This document shows, one piece after another, positions 25,025 to 32,803 of a stretch of 64,000 bases of DNA. Source of the DNA: Glacieibacterium frigidum. Lineage in GTDB: Bacteria > Pseudomonadota > Alphaproteobacteria > Sphingomonadales > Sphingomonadaceae. Within the stretch, counting starts at the first letter, position 1; each line of letters begins with the position of its first letter. A program made the translations under genes and the position numbers. The DNA is taken from assembly GCF_007097155.1 (NCBI RefSeq), contig NZ_VJWA01000002.1, forward strand, positions 1,364,001-1,428,000, in the 5' to 3' direction. A model generated the notes under the pieces. It was given only the letters and a program-made list of their open reading frames with translations. It searched no databases and was not told the origin of the DNA.

Positions 25025-26317
25025 TCAAAAGTCGAGAATATGCATCATCATCGGGGGTGCGAGCAGGTCGTCCGAGGCAGTCATGCGGTCGAGCGCGGCG
25101 CGAACCTGGCGCTCGACGACGTGGTGGGTAACCATCACAACGAAGACCCCGCCGCTGCCGCCGTGGCCGCGCTGGATCAGGCTTTCGATCGACACGCCCG
25201 AATCGCGCAGATGGGCGGTCAGCGCCGCGAGCACGCCGGGCCGGTCGGCAACGGTCAGGCGCAGGTAGAAGCGTCCCGCGTGGCTCGCCTGGTCCGCGGT
25301 CTCGAACTGCGTCAGCGCGGCGACCGGCATGCCGAAGGCGGGCTGCGCGGGCCCGCGGGCGATGTCGATCAGGTCGGCGACGACCGCGCTGGCGGTCGGC
25401 CCCGCGCCCGCGCCGGGGCCTGAGAAGAACAGCCGTCCGGCGAAATCGCCCTCGACCACCACGGCATTCAGCGCGCCTTCGACGTGCGCGAGCGGGTGCG
25501 CGAGCGGCACCAGGCAGGGGTGGACGCGTTGGAACAGCTTGCCATCGGCGGCACTCGCCAGCCCGACGAGCTTGATGCGGTAGCCGAGGGTCGCGGCATG
25601 GTCGATGTCGGCGCTGTCGACCGCGCGCACGCCCTCGGCGGCCACGCCCGCGAAGTCGATGCGGGACGCGAACGCCAGGCCGCTGAGGATCGATAATTTG
25701 TGCGCGGCGTCGATGCCGTCGATGTCGAAGCTGGGGTCGGCCTCGGCGTAGCCTTGCGCCTGCGCGTCGGCCAGCACCGCGCCGAACGACAGGCCCTCGG
25801 CCTCCATCCGCGTCAGGATATAGTTACACGTGCCGTTGAGGATGCCGTAGACGCGGGTGATCCCGTTCGCCGCCGCGCCCTCGCGCAGGCCCTTGATGAC
25901 CGGGATGCCCCCCGCCACCGCCGCCTCGTACTTCAGCGCCGCGCCGTTCGCCTCCGCCAGGTCGCCGAGTTCGAGGCCGTGATGGGCCAGCATCGCCTTG
26001 TTCGCAGTAACCAGCGCCTTCGCCCGCCCCAGCGTCGCGCGCGCCAGCGTCAGTGCCGGGCCGTCGCTGCCGCCGATCAGCTCGACCACGACATCGACAT
26101 CGTCACGGCCCGCCAGTTCGGTCGCATCGTCGACCCAGGCGAAGCGCGACAGGTCGACCCCCCGCCCCCGGTTGCGGTCGCGTGCGCTGACCGCGCTGAC
26201 GACAATGCCGCGGCCCGCACGCCGCGCGATCAGCTCGGCATTGGCGTCGAGCAGCGCGACGACCCCGCCGCCGACGGTGCCGAGGCCCGCAAGGCCGATG
26301 CGCAGGGGGTTTGTCAT
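25025..26317 (-). CDS. hom: homoserine dehydrogenase
   Basis: A 430-residue protein from the ATG at 26317 (MTNPLRIGLAGLGTVGGGV), with the NAD(P)-binding GLGTVGG at the start, TANKAMLAHHG, the catalytic-domain YEAAVAGGIPVIKGLREG and NGTCNYILTRME, DPSFDIDGIDAAHKLSIL, and a C-terminal ACT domain (FYLRLTVADRPGVLAALTAHL). It reduces aspartate semialdehyde to homoserine, leading to Thr and Met. The ACT domain implies feedback control by threonine. It is followed by glpX, and the upstream aminotransferase is separated from it by the peptidase-inhibitor pair. Confidence 0.96.
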   Translation of the reverse strand: MTNPLRIGLAGLGTVGGGVVALLDANAELIARRAGRGIVVSAVSARDRNRGRGVDLSRFAWVDDATELAGRDDVDVVVELIGGSDGPALTLARATLGRAKALVTANKAMLAHHGLELGDLAEANGAALKYEAAVAGGIPVIKGLREGAAANGITRVYGILNGTCNYILTRMEAEGLSFGAVLADAQAQGYAEADPSFDIDGIDAAHKLSILSGLAFASRIDFAGVAAEGVRAVDSADIDHAATLGYRIKLVGLASAADGKLFQRVHPCLVPLAHPLAHVEGALNAVVVEGDFAGRLFFSGPGAGAGPTASAVVADLIDIARGPAQPAFGMPVAALTQFETADQASHAGRFYLRLTVADRPGVLAALTAHLRDSGVSIESLIQRGHGGSGGVFVVMVTHHVVERQVRAALDRMTASDDLLAPPMMMHILDF

Positions 26318-26356
26318 GGCCTCGCTCTTCGCGTCGCGGGCGGGACCGCGCAAGCC

Positions 26357-26638
26357 CTACTCGACGATCAGATCGATTTCGCGTGTCGCGATGGGCGCAT
26401 CGGGCTGCCACGGTCGCGCCAGTCTCGCGACGATATGGTAGCGACCGGCCGGTGCGGCGACGCGCAACGCGCCGCCGCTGCCGCCGCCCAGTTCCTGCCC
26501 CGGAGGTGCCGGGGTGCGCGGGCCGTCGGGCGCGCGCGTCACCCCGGGCGGCAGGTCGAGTACCCAGCTGTACCCGGTCGCCGGGCCGTCGGCGACGGGC
26601 AGGTCGATCGCCGTGCCCGCTTGCCCGCGCACCTCCAT
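26357..26638 (-). CDS. chagasin-like (I42) cysteine-peptidase inhibitor
   Basis: A 93-residue protein starting three bases after the stop of the papain-like peptidase. It contains the three loops by which chagasin-family inhibitors plug the active site of papain-type enzymes: DGPATGYSW (for NPTTGY), LGGGSGG (for GxGG) and ARPWQP (for RPW/F), in the right order and spacing, within a small all-beta protein. Unlike many bacterial members it has no signal peptide, matching the peptidase, which also lacks one. The natural reading is a cytosolic immunity or control factor for the adjacent enzyme. The target is inferred from adjacency, but the family call is good. Confidence 0.85.
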   Translation of the reverse strand: MEVRGQAGTAIDLPVADGPATGYSWVLDLPPGVTRAPDGPRTPAPPGQELGGGSGGALRVAAPAGRYHIVARLARPWQPDAPIATREIDLIVE

Positions 26639-26641
26639 GAC

Positions 26642-28642
26642 TCAGCCTTGCCAGCCCGCGGTGTAGATGCGCTTGTCGGGGCCGACCGCGAAGATATCGA
26701 GGTTGTTCGGGCTGCGAGCGATCGCGGTGACCATCGTGCCCGGCCCGGCGCCGCCTTCCAGGATCCGCCACCAGCCGCGCCAGCGCGCATCGCCGACCTG
26801 CCACCCGGCCGAATAGATGCCGCCGTCCTCGCCGACCGCGAAGATGTCGATGCGGCCGGGCTTGCGCGACACCGCGTGGACCGAGGTGTTCGGCGCGACG
26901 CGGAAATGCCCGACCGGCCACCAGCCCTGCCACGCCGGATTGGCCGGCGACCAGGCGGCGGTATAGACCTGCCGGTCGGTGCCAACGCAGAAGATGTCGA
27001 GCATGTCGGGCCCTCGCGACACGCCGAACACGCTGGTGTTCTGTGCCGCGACGCCGCCCGCGACGGGCCACCAGCCCGCCCACGCCTGGCCCGAATGTTT
27101 TGCAGCAGTATAGACGCGCTGGTCGGCGCCGACGCAGAAGATGTCGATCTGGTCGGGGCGGCGCACGACGCCAGTGACCGAGGAGTTGCGCGACGCGACT
27201 CCGCCGTTGATCGGCCACCAGCCCTTGATCGCCGGGTCGCCCGGCTGCCACGACGCGTGGAAGATGCGCCGGTCGCTGCCGACGCAGAACAGGTCGAGCT
27301 TGTCGAGGCTGCGCGACACCGCATGGACCGAGGTGTTCTCTGCCGCGACGCCGCCCGCGACCGGCCACCAGCCGCGGAACTCGTTATCGCCGGGCATCCA
27401 GGCAGCGGTGTAGATCTTGCGGTCGCCCATGCCGACGCAGAAGGCATCGAGGTGATCGGCACGGCGCGACACGATGGTGATCGACGACCCCGCCGCCGCC
27501 TTGCCGCCGCGCACGTGCGCCCAGCCGCGCCACTTGGTGTCGCCCGGCTGCCACGCCGCGTTGAAGGTGCCGAGGTCTGACCCGACGCACATCACGTCGA
27601 GCTTGTTGGGAGCTCGCGATACGCCGTGCACCGACGTGCTGGCTGCTGCGACGCCGCCGTTGAGCGACCACCAGCCGGCCCATCCGGCGGGTGCCGGGTA
27701 GATCACGCCCTGCGCGCCGAAGAACGCCTCGCTGTCGCTGTTGGCGGTCCCGTAGGCCATCATGAACCAGCCGGCGCCCGTGCCGTCGGGGTCGGCGGTG
27801 CCGCCGAAGCCGGTACCCCAGCTATTGCGGCAGATCCACGCGCCGAGGTCGTCGTCATAGCCGACAACGAGCACGGCGTGGCCGCCGCGCTCCTTGCCCT
27901 TGACGTGCGTGTAGACGCCGCCGTCGTAGGTGTCGAAATCCTCGTACACCGTGAAGCCGCAGACCAGCGGCCCGACGTTGGCGAGGTAGATCTTGCGGTC
28001 GTCGCCGGTCCACGCGGTGACGTCGGTGACCTTGAAAACCTTGCGGGCGCGGTCGGCGACGGCGCGCGTGTACGCCTGCCACAATTCGCTGCCGTCAGCC
28101 TGCTTCTGCCCGGGATCACCCTTGGGCGGCGTGTCGAACGCTGAACTGAAGCTCAGGTCGGCCTCGGCGACGACGCCGCGCGACTTGATCTGGTTGAGGC
28201 AGGTGCTGTTGTCCCAGCCGCCGCAGTTGGCGCCGTGCGACGAATTGAAGTGCGCGTCCGCCTCCGACAGATGGATGCTCGTCGTCGAGTGCTCGATCGC
28301 CGCCATCGCGCCGACCAGCCCGGTGCAAGCGAACGAAACGCAGGCTCCACAATAGCCCTGGTCGGTAACCGGGCCGATGACGCCGCGGTCGCGCCAGTCG
28401 AAGCGCTTGGGATGGGTGGTGAAGCCGCCAACCGCCGATTTCATCGGCGCGCGGAAGATGTGCGCCAGCCCGTCGGACTTCAGGAAATCGGCGTTGACCC
28501 GCGCCGTCTTGAGCAAACTGCGGTTTGCGGGCTCCCAACCCAGTGCCCGCGGGCGGAAGTTGGCGGGCAGTTCGCGCGCCTTCCAGGTATCGCCCGCCGC
28601 CTTGATTGCAGCGCGCAGGTCCTTGATGTCGATGACGGCCAC
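26642..28642 (-). CDS. papain-like (C1) cysteine peptidase with C-terminal seven-bladed PLL-type beta-propeller
   Basis: A 666-residue protein. The GTG at 28642 is chosen because GGGAG lies six bases before it; a TTG at 28657 is the alternative. Residues 1-80 are a short pro-like region. The peptidase domain (about 80-315) has the oxyanion Gln95 and catalytic Cys101 in DQGYCGACVSFA, His255 in RGGHAVLVVGYD and Asn273 in CRNSWGTGFG; the Trp after the catalytic Cys is Val here. Residues 320-666 are seven repeats of about 49 residues of the form GWWPVAGGV...NTSV.AVSR...LDIFCVG.D..VYTA, as in fucose-binding PLL lectins. There is no signal peptide. The inhibitor gene follows directly. Confidence 0.88.
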   Translation of the reverse strand: MAVIDIKDLRAAIKAAGDTWKARELPANFRPRALGWEPANRSLLKTARVNADFLKSDGLAHIFRAPMKSAVGGFTTHPKRFDWRDRGVIGPVTDQGYCGACVSFACTGLVGAMAAIEHSTTSIHLSEADAHFNSSHGANCGGWDNSTCLNQIKSRGVVAEADLSFSSAFDTPPKGDPGQKQADGSELWQAYTRAVADRARKVFKVTDVTAWTGDDRKIYLANVGPLVCGFTVYEDFDTYDGGVYTHVKGKERGGHAVLVVGYDDDLGAWICRNSWGTGFGGTADPDGTGAGWFMMAYGTANSDSEAFFGAQGVIYPAPAGWAGWWSLNGGVAAASTSVHGVSRAPNKLDVMCVGSDLGTFNAAWQPGDTKWRGWAHVRGGKAAAGSSITIVSRRADHLDAFCVGMGDRKIYTAAWMPGDNEFRGWWPVAGGVAAENTSVHAVSRSLDKLDLFCVGSDRRIFHASWQPGDPAIKGWWPINGGVASRNSSVTGVVRRPDQIDIFCVGADQRVYTAAKHSGQAWAGWWPVAGGVAAQNTSVFGVSRGPDMLDIFCVGTDRQVYTAAWSPANPAWQGWWPVGHFRVAPNTSVHAVSRKPGRIDIFAVGEDGGIYSAGWQVGDARWRGWWRILEGGAGPGTMVTAIARSPNNLDIFAVGPDKRIYTAGWQG

Positions 28643-28657
28643 GTTCTTCTCCCACAA

Positions 28658-28686
28658 AGATCACGCGACCGTTTTTTTTCAGTCAA
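28658..28686 (-). promoter_or_regulatory. putative sigma70-type promoter of the peptidase-inhibitor pair
   Basis: On the reverse strand TTGACT (28686-28681) and TGATCT (28663-28658) are 17 bases apart. The spacer begins with a run of eight A, exceptional in this GC-rich sequence. The -10 ends 15 bases before the GTG at 28642. This suggests that the pair is transcribed independently of the upstream aminotransferase gene. Confidence 0.5.
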
Positions 28687-28726
28687 CGCGATTTGCGGGT
28701 GGAAGGCAAGTCGTTCCGGGTGCAGG

Positions 28727-29944
28727 CTAGCCTGCGGCGCGCACCGGCCCGCCGGCGTTGACCCCCATCGACTGGAGGTACTTCTTCACCCCCCGCGCGG
28801 CCTGGCGGATGCGGTGTTCGTTCTCGACCAGCGCGATGCGGACGAAGCCTTCGCCTTCCTCACCGAAGCCGGTGCCCGGGGCGACCGCGACGCCGGCGTG
28901 GGTGATCAGCTGCTTCGAGAACTCGACCGCACCGAGGTGCGCGAGCGCGGGCGGGATCGGGGTCCAGGCGAACATGCTGGCGGGCGGGCTCGGGATGTCC
29001 CAGCCGGCGCGGCCGAAGCTTTCGATCAGCACGTCGCGGCGGCGACGGTAGAGCAGGCGATGCTCCTCGATACAGTCCTGCGGGCCGTTCAAGGCCGCGA
29101 CCGCCGCCGCCTGGATCGGCGTGAAGGCACCGTAGTCGAGGTAGGATTTGACCCGCGTCAGCGCGGCGATCAGCTGCCGGTTGCCGACCGCGAAGCCGAT
29201 CCGCCAGCCCGCCATCGAATAGGTCTTCGACATCGAGGTGAACTCGATCGCAACGTCGCGTGCGCCCGGCACCTCGAGGATCGAGCGCGTCGGCTTGGCG
29301 TCGTCGAAATAAATCTCGGCGTAGGCGAGGTCGCTGATCACCCAGATGCCGTGCGCCTTGGCGAAGGCGACGACCTGTTCATAGAACTCGAGGTCGACGG
29401 TCTCGGCGGTCGGGTTCGACGGATAGCCCATGACCAGCACGGTGGGCTTGGGCACGGTATAGCGCACCGCGCGGTCGAGCTTTTCGAAGAAGTCCGGCCC
29501 CGGCGCGGCGGGAATGCCCCGGATCGTGCAGCCGGCGATGATGAAGCCGAACATGTGGATCGGGTAGCTGGGGTTCGGCGCCAAGATGACGTCGCCGGGC
29601 GCGGTGATCGCCTGCGCGAGGTTGGCGAGGCCTTCCTTAGAGCCCAGGGTTACGACGACCTCGGTTCCGGGATCGACGTCGACATTGAAGCGGCGGCCGT
29701 AATAGGCGGCCTGTGCCTTGCGAAGGCCCGGGATGCCGCGCGACGCCGAATAGCCGTGGGCGTCGGGCTTTGCCGCGACTTCGGCGAGCTTGGCGATGAC
29801 GTGCGCGGGCGGGGGCGAATCGGGGTTGCCCATGCCGAGGTCGACGATATCCTCGCTGCGGGCGCGTGCGGCCGCCTTGAGGGCATTGACCTCGGCGAAC
29901 ACGTACGGCGGCAGGCGGCGGATCTTGTAGAAATCGTCGTTCAT
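28727..29944 (-). CDS. PLP-dependent aminotransferase (alanine transaminase AlaC / LL-diaminopimelate aminotransferase type)
   Basis: A 405-residue class I/II aminotransferase: DLGMGNPDSPPPAHVI at the N-terminus, NPSYPIHMFG, GYPSNPTAETVD, the PLP-binding Lys240 in TSMSKTYSMAGWRIGF, and CFG-free C-terminus with EGFVRIALVENEHRIRQA. The sequence fits the AlaC group (glutamate-pyruvate transaminase), which annotation pipelines also call LL-diaminopimelate aminotransferase. It makes or uses alanine with 2-oxoglutarate/glutamate. It is commonly found before hom and glpX in sphingomonads; here the peptidase cassette intervenes. Confidence 0.9.
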   Translation of the reverse strand: MNDDFYKIRRLPPYVFAEVNALKAAARARSEDIVDLGMGNPDSPPPAHVIAKLAEVAAKPDAHGYSASRGIPGLRKAQAAYYGRRFNVDVDPGTEVVVTLGSKEGLANLAQAITAPGDVILAPNPSYPIHMFGFIIAGCTIRGIPAAPGPDFFEKLDRAVRYTVPKPTVLVMGYPSNPTAETVDLEFYEQVVAFAKAHGIWVISDLAYAEIYFDDAKPTRSILEVPGARDVAIEFTSMSKTYSMAGWRIGFAVGNRQLIAALTRVKSYLDYGAFTPIQAAAVAALNGPQDCIEEHRLLYRRRRDVLIESFGRAGWDIPSPPASMFAWTPIPPALAHLGAVEFSKQLITHAGVAVAPGTGFGEEGEGFVRIALVENEHRIRQAARGVKKYLQSMGVNAGGPVRAAG

Positions 29945-30034
29945 GGCGGGTTCCGGCGCGGCCCGTAACGGACCGCGCCACCGTCCTGCCAGAGAGTGCC
30001 CGCCGATGCTACATCGGCTTCGGCGGGTTGCCGA

Positions 30035-30292
30035 TTACATCGGCTTGGGGGGCGTGGCCTTGGCACCCGCGATCTTGTTGTTGCCGGCGTCGCGGCTGTC
30101 GGCGGGGTAGTAGGGCAGCGCGTTCTTCTCGGTCGTCGCGCTCTGGTCGCAGCTGTCCTGCACCTTGGCGGTGCACTTGGGTAGCGGTGCGGGGGCCGCT
30201 GCCGGGGCTTCGGCGGGTGCCGGTGCGGCGGCATCCTGGGCGACGGCGGCGACGGGCAGCGCCAGCAGTGCGGCGATCAACAGGCTCTTCAT
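30035..30292 (-). CDS. small secreted hypothetical protein
   Basis: An 85-residue protein with a signal peptide (MKSLLIAALLALPVAAVA, cleaved after AQ) and GGGGA upstream. An Ala/Pro-rich linker follows, then a short basic/acidic tail with two cysteines (PKCTAKVQDSCDQ) that may form a disulfide. The family is not recognised. It has its own divergent promoter region shared with phaC. Confidence 0.7.
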   Translation of the reverse strand: MKSLLIAALLALPVAAVAQDAAAPAPAEAPAAAPAPLPKCTAKVQDSCDQSATTEKNALPYYPADSRDAGNNKIAGAKATPPKPM

Positions 30293-30430
30293 CATGGTTC
30301 CCCTTGGCCCGGGCCGTCGTGCGGCCCGCAGGCGCGATGCTAGACCCGAAACGTAGCGGTCGCCAAGCCCCGCGCGGGGTATCGCGAGTGGCGGCGCGCG
30401 CGTAGACAGGCGGCGGGGATGGAGAAGCCG

Positions 30431-32182
30431 ATGACCGCCGAAACCTCGCCGCCTGCCGTCGAGCCGCTCGAACAGTTCCAGCGCTGGACCGACCTGATCG
30501 GGCGCGGCCAGCAGACGATGCTGGAGTTCATGACGCGCGAGCCCGCCGCCGACGCCAACCCCGATCCGTTCGGCATGATGGCGACCTGGCAGAAGGTCGC
30601 CGCTGCGGCCGCCGCCGACCCGGCGAAGCTGGTCGAGATGCAGACGCGCTTCATGACCGACAGCCTGGCGCTGTGGCAGTCGTTCCTGACGCCCGGCGCC
30701 GACAAGCCGCAGGTCAAGGACAAGCGTTTCAAGGGCGAGGCGTGGGGCGAGGTGCCGGCGTTCGACCTGATGCGGCAATCCTATCTGCTCGCCTCGCAGT
30801 ATATCCTCGACGCGACCGCGAACCTCGACGGCCTCGACGCCCGCGACAAGGCGAAGGCGCTGTTCCACACCAAGCAGTTCGTCGACGCGCTGAGCCCGTC
30901 CAACTATCCGCTGACCAACCCCGAGGTTCTGAAGGCGACGATCGACACCGGCGGCGAGAATTTGCTCAAGGGTCTCGACCATCTGCTCGACGACCTGAAG
31001 GCCGGGCGGATGCGGATGACCGACGAGACGGCGTTCGAGGTCGGGCGCAACGTTGCCGTGACGCCGGGCAAGGTGGTGTTCGAAAATCGCCTGTTCCAGC
31101 TGATCCAGTACACGCCGACGACGCCGGACGTGTTCGAGACGCCGCTGTTGATCTTCCCGCCGTGGATCAACAAATTCTACATCCTCGACCTGACGCCGGA
31201 GAAGAGCTTCATCCGCTGGGCGGTCGAGCAGGGGCTGACGGTGTTCGTCGTCAGCTGGAAGAACGCCGACGCGTCGATCGCCGACGTGACCCTCGATTCG
31301 TACATCGGCGAGGGCATGATCATGGCGATCGCCAAGGTGCTCGAGGCGACCGGTGCGCCCTCGACCCACACGATCGGCTACTGCGTCGCGGGCACGACGC
31401 TGGCGGCGGCGCTGGCGTACCTGACCGCCAAGGGCGAGGCCGACAAGGTGGCGAGCGCGACCTTCTTCACCGCGCAGGTCGACTTCGGCGACTGCGGCGA
31501 CCTGTCGGTCTTCGTCGACGATGCGCAGCTCGACGGCATCGCCAAGCTGACCGAGGGCAAGGGCGTGCTCGACGGCCGCTACATGGCGTCGACGTTCAAC
31601 ATGCTGCGGTCGAACGACCTGATCTGGAACTATGTCGTCAACAACTACATGCTGGGGAAGGATTATCTGCCCTTCGACCTGCTCTACTGGAACTCGGACG
31701 CGACCAACGTGCCGGCGCTGTGGCACCAGAGCTATCTGCGCGACCTGTACCGCGACAACAAGCTGATCGAACCCGGCGGGATCAGCGTCGCGGGCGTGCC
31801 GATCGACCTGTCGACGGTCATGACGCCGAGCTACGTGCAGGGCGGCAAGGAGGACCATATCGCGCCGGCGCGGTCGGCGTACCGCATCTCGCGTATCCTC
31901 GGCGGCCCGTCGCGCTTCGTGCTCGCGGGGTCGGGGCATATCGCGGGTGTCGTCAACCCGCCGAGCCAGATGAAGTACCAGCACTGGACCGGCCCCGCCG
32001 ACGCGCCGACGCTCGATGCGTTCGTCGAGGGCGCGACCGAGCACAAGGGCAGCTGGTGGCCCGACTGGATGGCGTGGCTGGCGCCGCAATCGGGCGCGAA
32101 AGTGCCGCCGCGCGTACCCGGCGAGGGGCCGCTGCAGGCGATCGAGGATGCGCCGGGGCGGTATGTGAAGGAGCGGATTTAA
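30431..32182 (+). CDS. phaC: class I poly(3-hydroxyalkanoate) synthase
   Basis: A 583-residue protein from the ATG at 30431, which has GGAG six bases upstream; an ATG at 30419 is in frame. The lipase-like box GYCVAGT places the catalytic Cys at residue 318, as in class I enzymes. Further marks are FPPWINKFYILDL, WHQSYLRDLYRDNKL, and the catalytic GGKEDHIAP and GSGHIAGVVNPP segments. It polymerises hydroxyacyl-CoA into storage granules. No phaAB or phasin genes are adjacent. A large inverted repeat follows the stop. Confidence 0.95.
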   Translation: MTAETSPPAVEPLEQFQRWTDLIGRGQQTMLEFMTREPAADANPDPFGMMATWQKVAAAAAADPAKLVEMQTRFMTDSLALWQSFLTPGADKPQVKDKRFKGEAWGEVPAFDLMRQSYLLASQYILDATANLDGLDARDKAKALFHTKQFVDALSPSNYPLTNPEVLKATIDTGGENLLKGLDHLLDDLKAGRMRMTDETAFEVGRNVAVTPGKVVFENRLFQLIQYTPTTPDVFETPLLIFPPWINKFYILDLTPEKSFIRWAVEQGLTVFVVSWKNADASIADVTLDSYIGEGMIMAIAKVLEATGAPSTHTIGYCVAGTTLAAALAYLTAKGEADKVASATFFTAQVDFGDCGDLSVFVDDAQLDGIAKLTEGKGVLDGRYMASTFNMLRSNDLIWNYVVNNYMLGKDYLPFDLLYWNSDATNVPALWHQSYLRDLYRDNKLIEPGGISVAGVPIDLSTVMTPSYVQGGKEDHIAPARSAYRISRILGGPSRFVLAGSGHIAGVVNPPSQMKYQHWTGPADAPTLDAFVEGATEHKGSWWPDWMAWLAPQSGAKVPPRVPGEGPLQAIEDAPGRYVKERI

Positions 32183-32201
32183 GGGCCGCGCTCGGCTTTT
32201 G

Positions 32202-32317
32202 TTCGTCATCCCCGCGAAGGCGGGGACCCAAGGTCACTGCTCTCAATTACAGGCGCAGGGCCCCTCCGCTAAAAAAACCCGGTGACTTTGGGTCCCCGCC
32301 TTCGCGGGGATGACGAA
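32202..32317. repeat. 36-bp inverted repeat (REP-like CGTCATCCCCGCGAAGGCGGGG element), likely bidirectional terminator
   Basis: Arms at 32202-32237 and 32282-32317 are inverted copies with one mismatch, separated by 44 bases. Each arm itself contains CCCCGC-GAAG-GCGGGG, a perfect six-pair hairpin with a GAAG loop. The element lies between the convergent phaC and thioesterase genes and probably terminates both. The same sequence, slightly diverged, recurs at 61138-61210, so it is a dispersed family. Confidence 0.8.
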
Positions 32318-32333
32318 AAAACGGTGCGACCGA

Positions 32334-32765
32334 CTACCCCCTGAGCGCCCACCCCTCCAAAATCGCCCGCAACCCATCGGGAATCGGCGCCGGCCCCTCG
32401 GGCCCGCGGTACACCATCACAGCGTCGCTCAACCCGATGCACGCGCCCCCCTGGAACAGCCCCATCGCGGTGCGGTAGCTCTTGGTGCCGATCGAGCCGA
32501 CGCCGTAGCCGACGGTAACCGGCGCCGGGTACGACCCCTCGCCCAGATAATCGATTGCGACGTGGCCGATCAGGTAATGCGGCCGGTCGATCGTCGGGTG
32601 GGCACGCCACAGGCCGTGGTTGAAGCGCACGCGCGCCTCCTCGTACAACCGCGCCACCGCGACATTGTTGAGGTGGCGGTTGATGTCCATGTCGGTGAAA
32701 CGCGTCTCGAGGTCGATGCGCCAGGGGTAGTTGTCGATCAGGCGGCGGCGCGGGTCGTCACGCAT
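32334..32765 (-). CDS. acyl-CoA thioesterase (4-hydroxybenzoyl-CoA thioesterase/YbgC-type hotdog)
   Basis: A 143-residue single hotdog-fold protein. The N-terminal TRFTDMDINRHLNNVAVARLYEEARVRF carries the Asp typical of the 4HBT/FatA-like group, and IDYLGEGSYPAPVTVGYGVG follows. It hydrolyses an acyl-CoA in the cytoplasm; the substrate is not determined. A perfect parS palindrome lies immediately upstream of its ATG. Confidence 0.87.
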   Translation of the reverse strand: MRDDPRRRLIDNYPWRIDLETRFTDMDINRHLNNVAVARLYEEARVRFNHGLWRAHPTIDRPHYLIGHVAIDYLGEGSYPAPVTVGYGVGSIGTKSYRTAMGLFQGGACIGLSDAVMVYRGPEGPAPIPDGLRAILEGWALRG

Positions 32766-32777
32766 AATCGGTTCCTG

Positions 32778-32793
32778 TGTTTCACGTGAAACA
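32778..32793. other. parS chromosome-partition site
   Basis: TGTTTCACGTGAAACA is a perfect 16-bp palindrome and matches the near-universal ParB-binding consensus TGTTNCACGTGAAACA at every defined position. It lies in the 38-base gap between the P450 and thioesterase genes. ParB nucleates on such sites and spreads with CTP, directing chromosome origin segregation. parS sites usually cluster near oriC, so the window is probably in the origin-proximal part of the chromosome. I saw no second full match here. Confidence 0.9.
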
Positions 32794-32803
32794 TCCCGTC
32801 CGG

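Noticed and set aside
26642-27700. Periodic DNA repeats of about 150 bases that could suggest a repeat array
   Set aside because: They are the coding repeats of the propeller blades, in frame, with variation at third positions; not a CRISPR or satellite.
32202-32317. Inverted repeat as the ends of an insertion sequence
   Set aside because: Only 44 bases lie between the arms, there is no transposase, and the element recurs as a hairpin after another operon.
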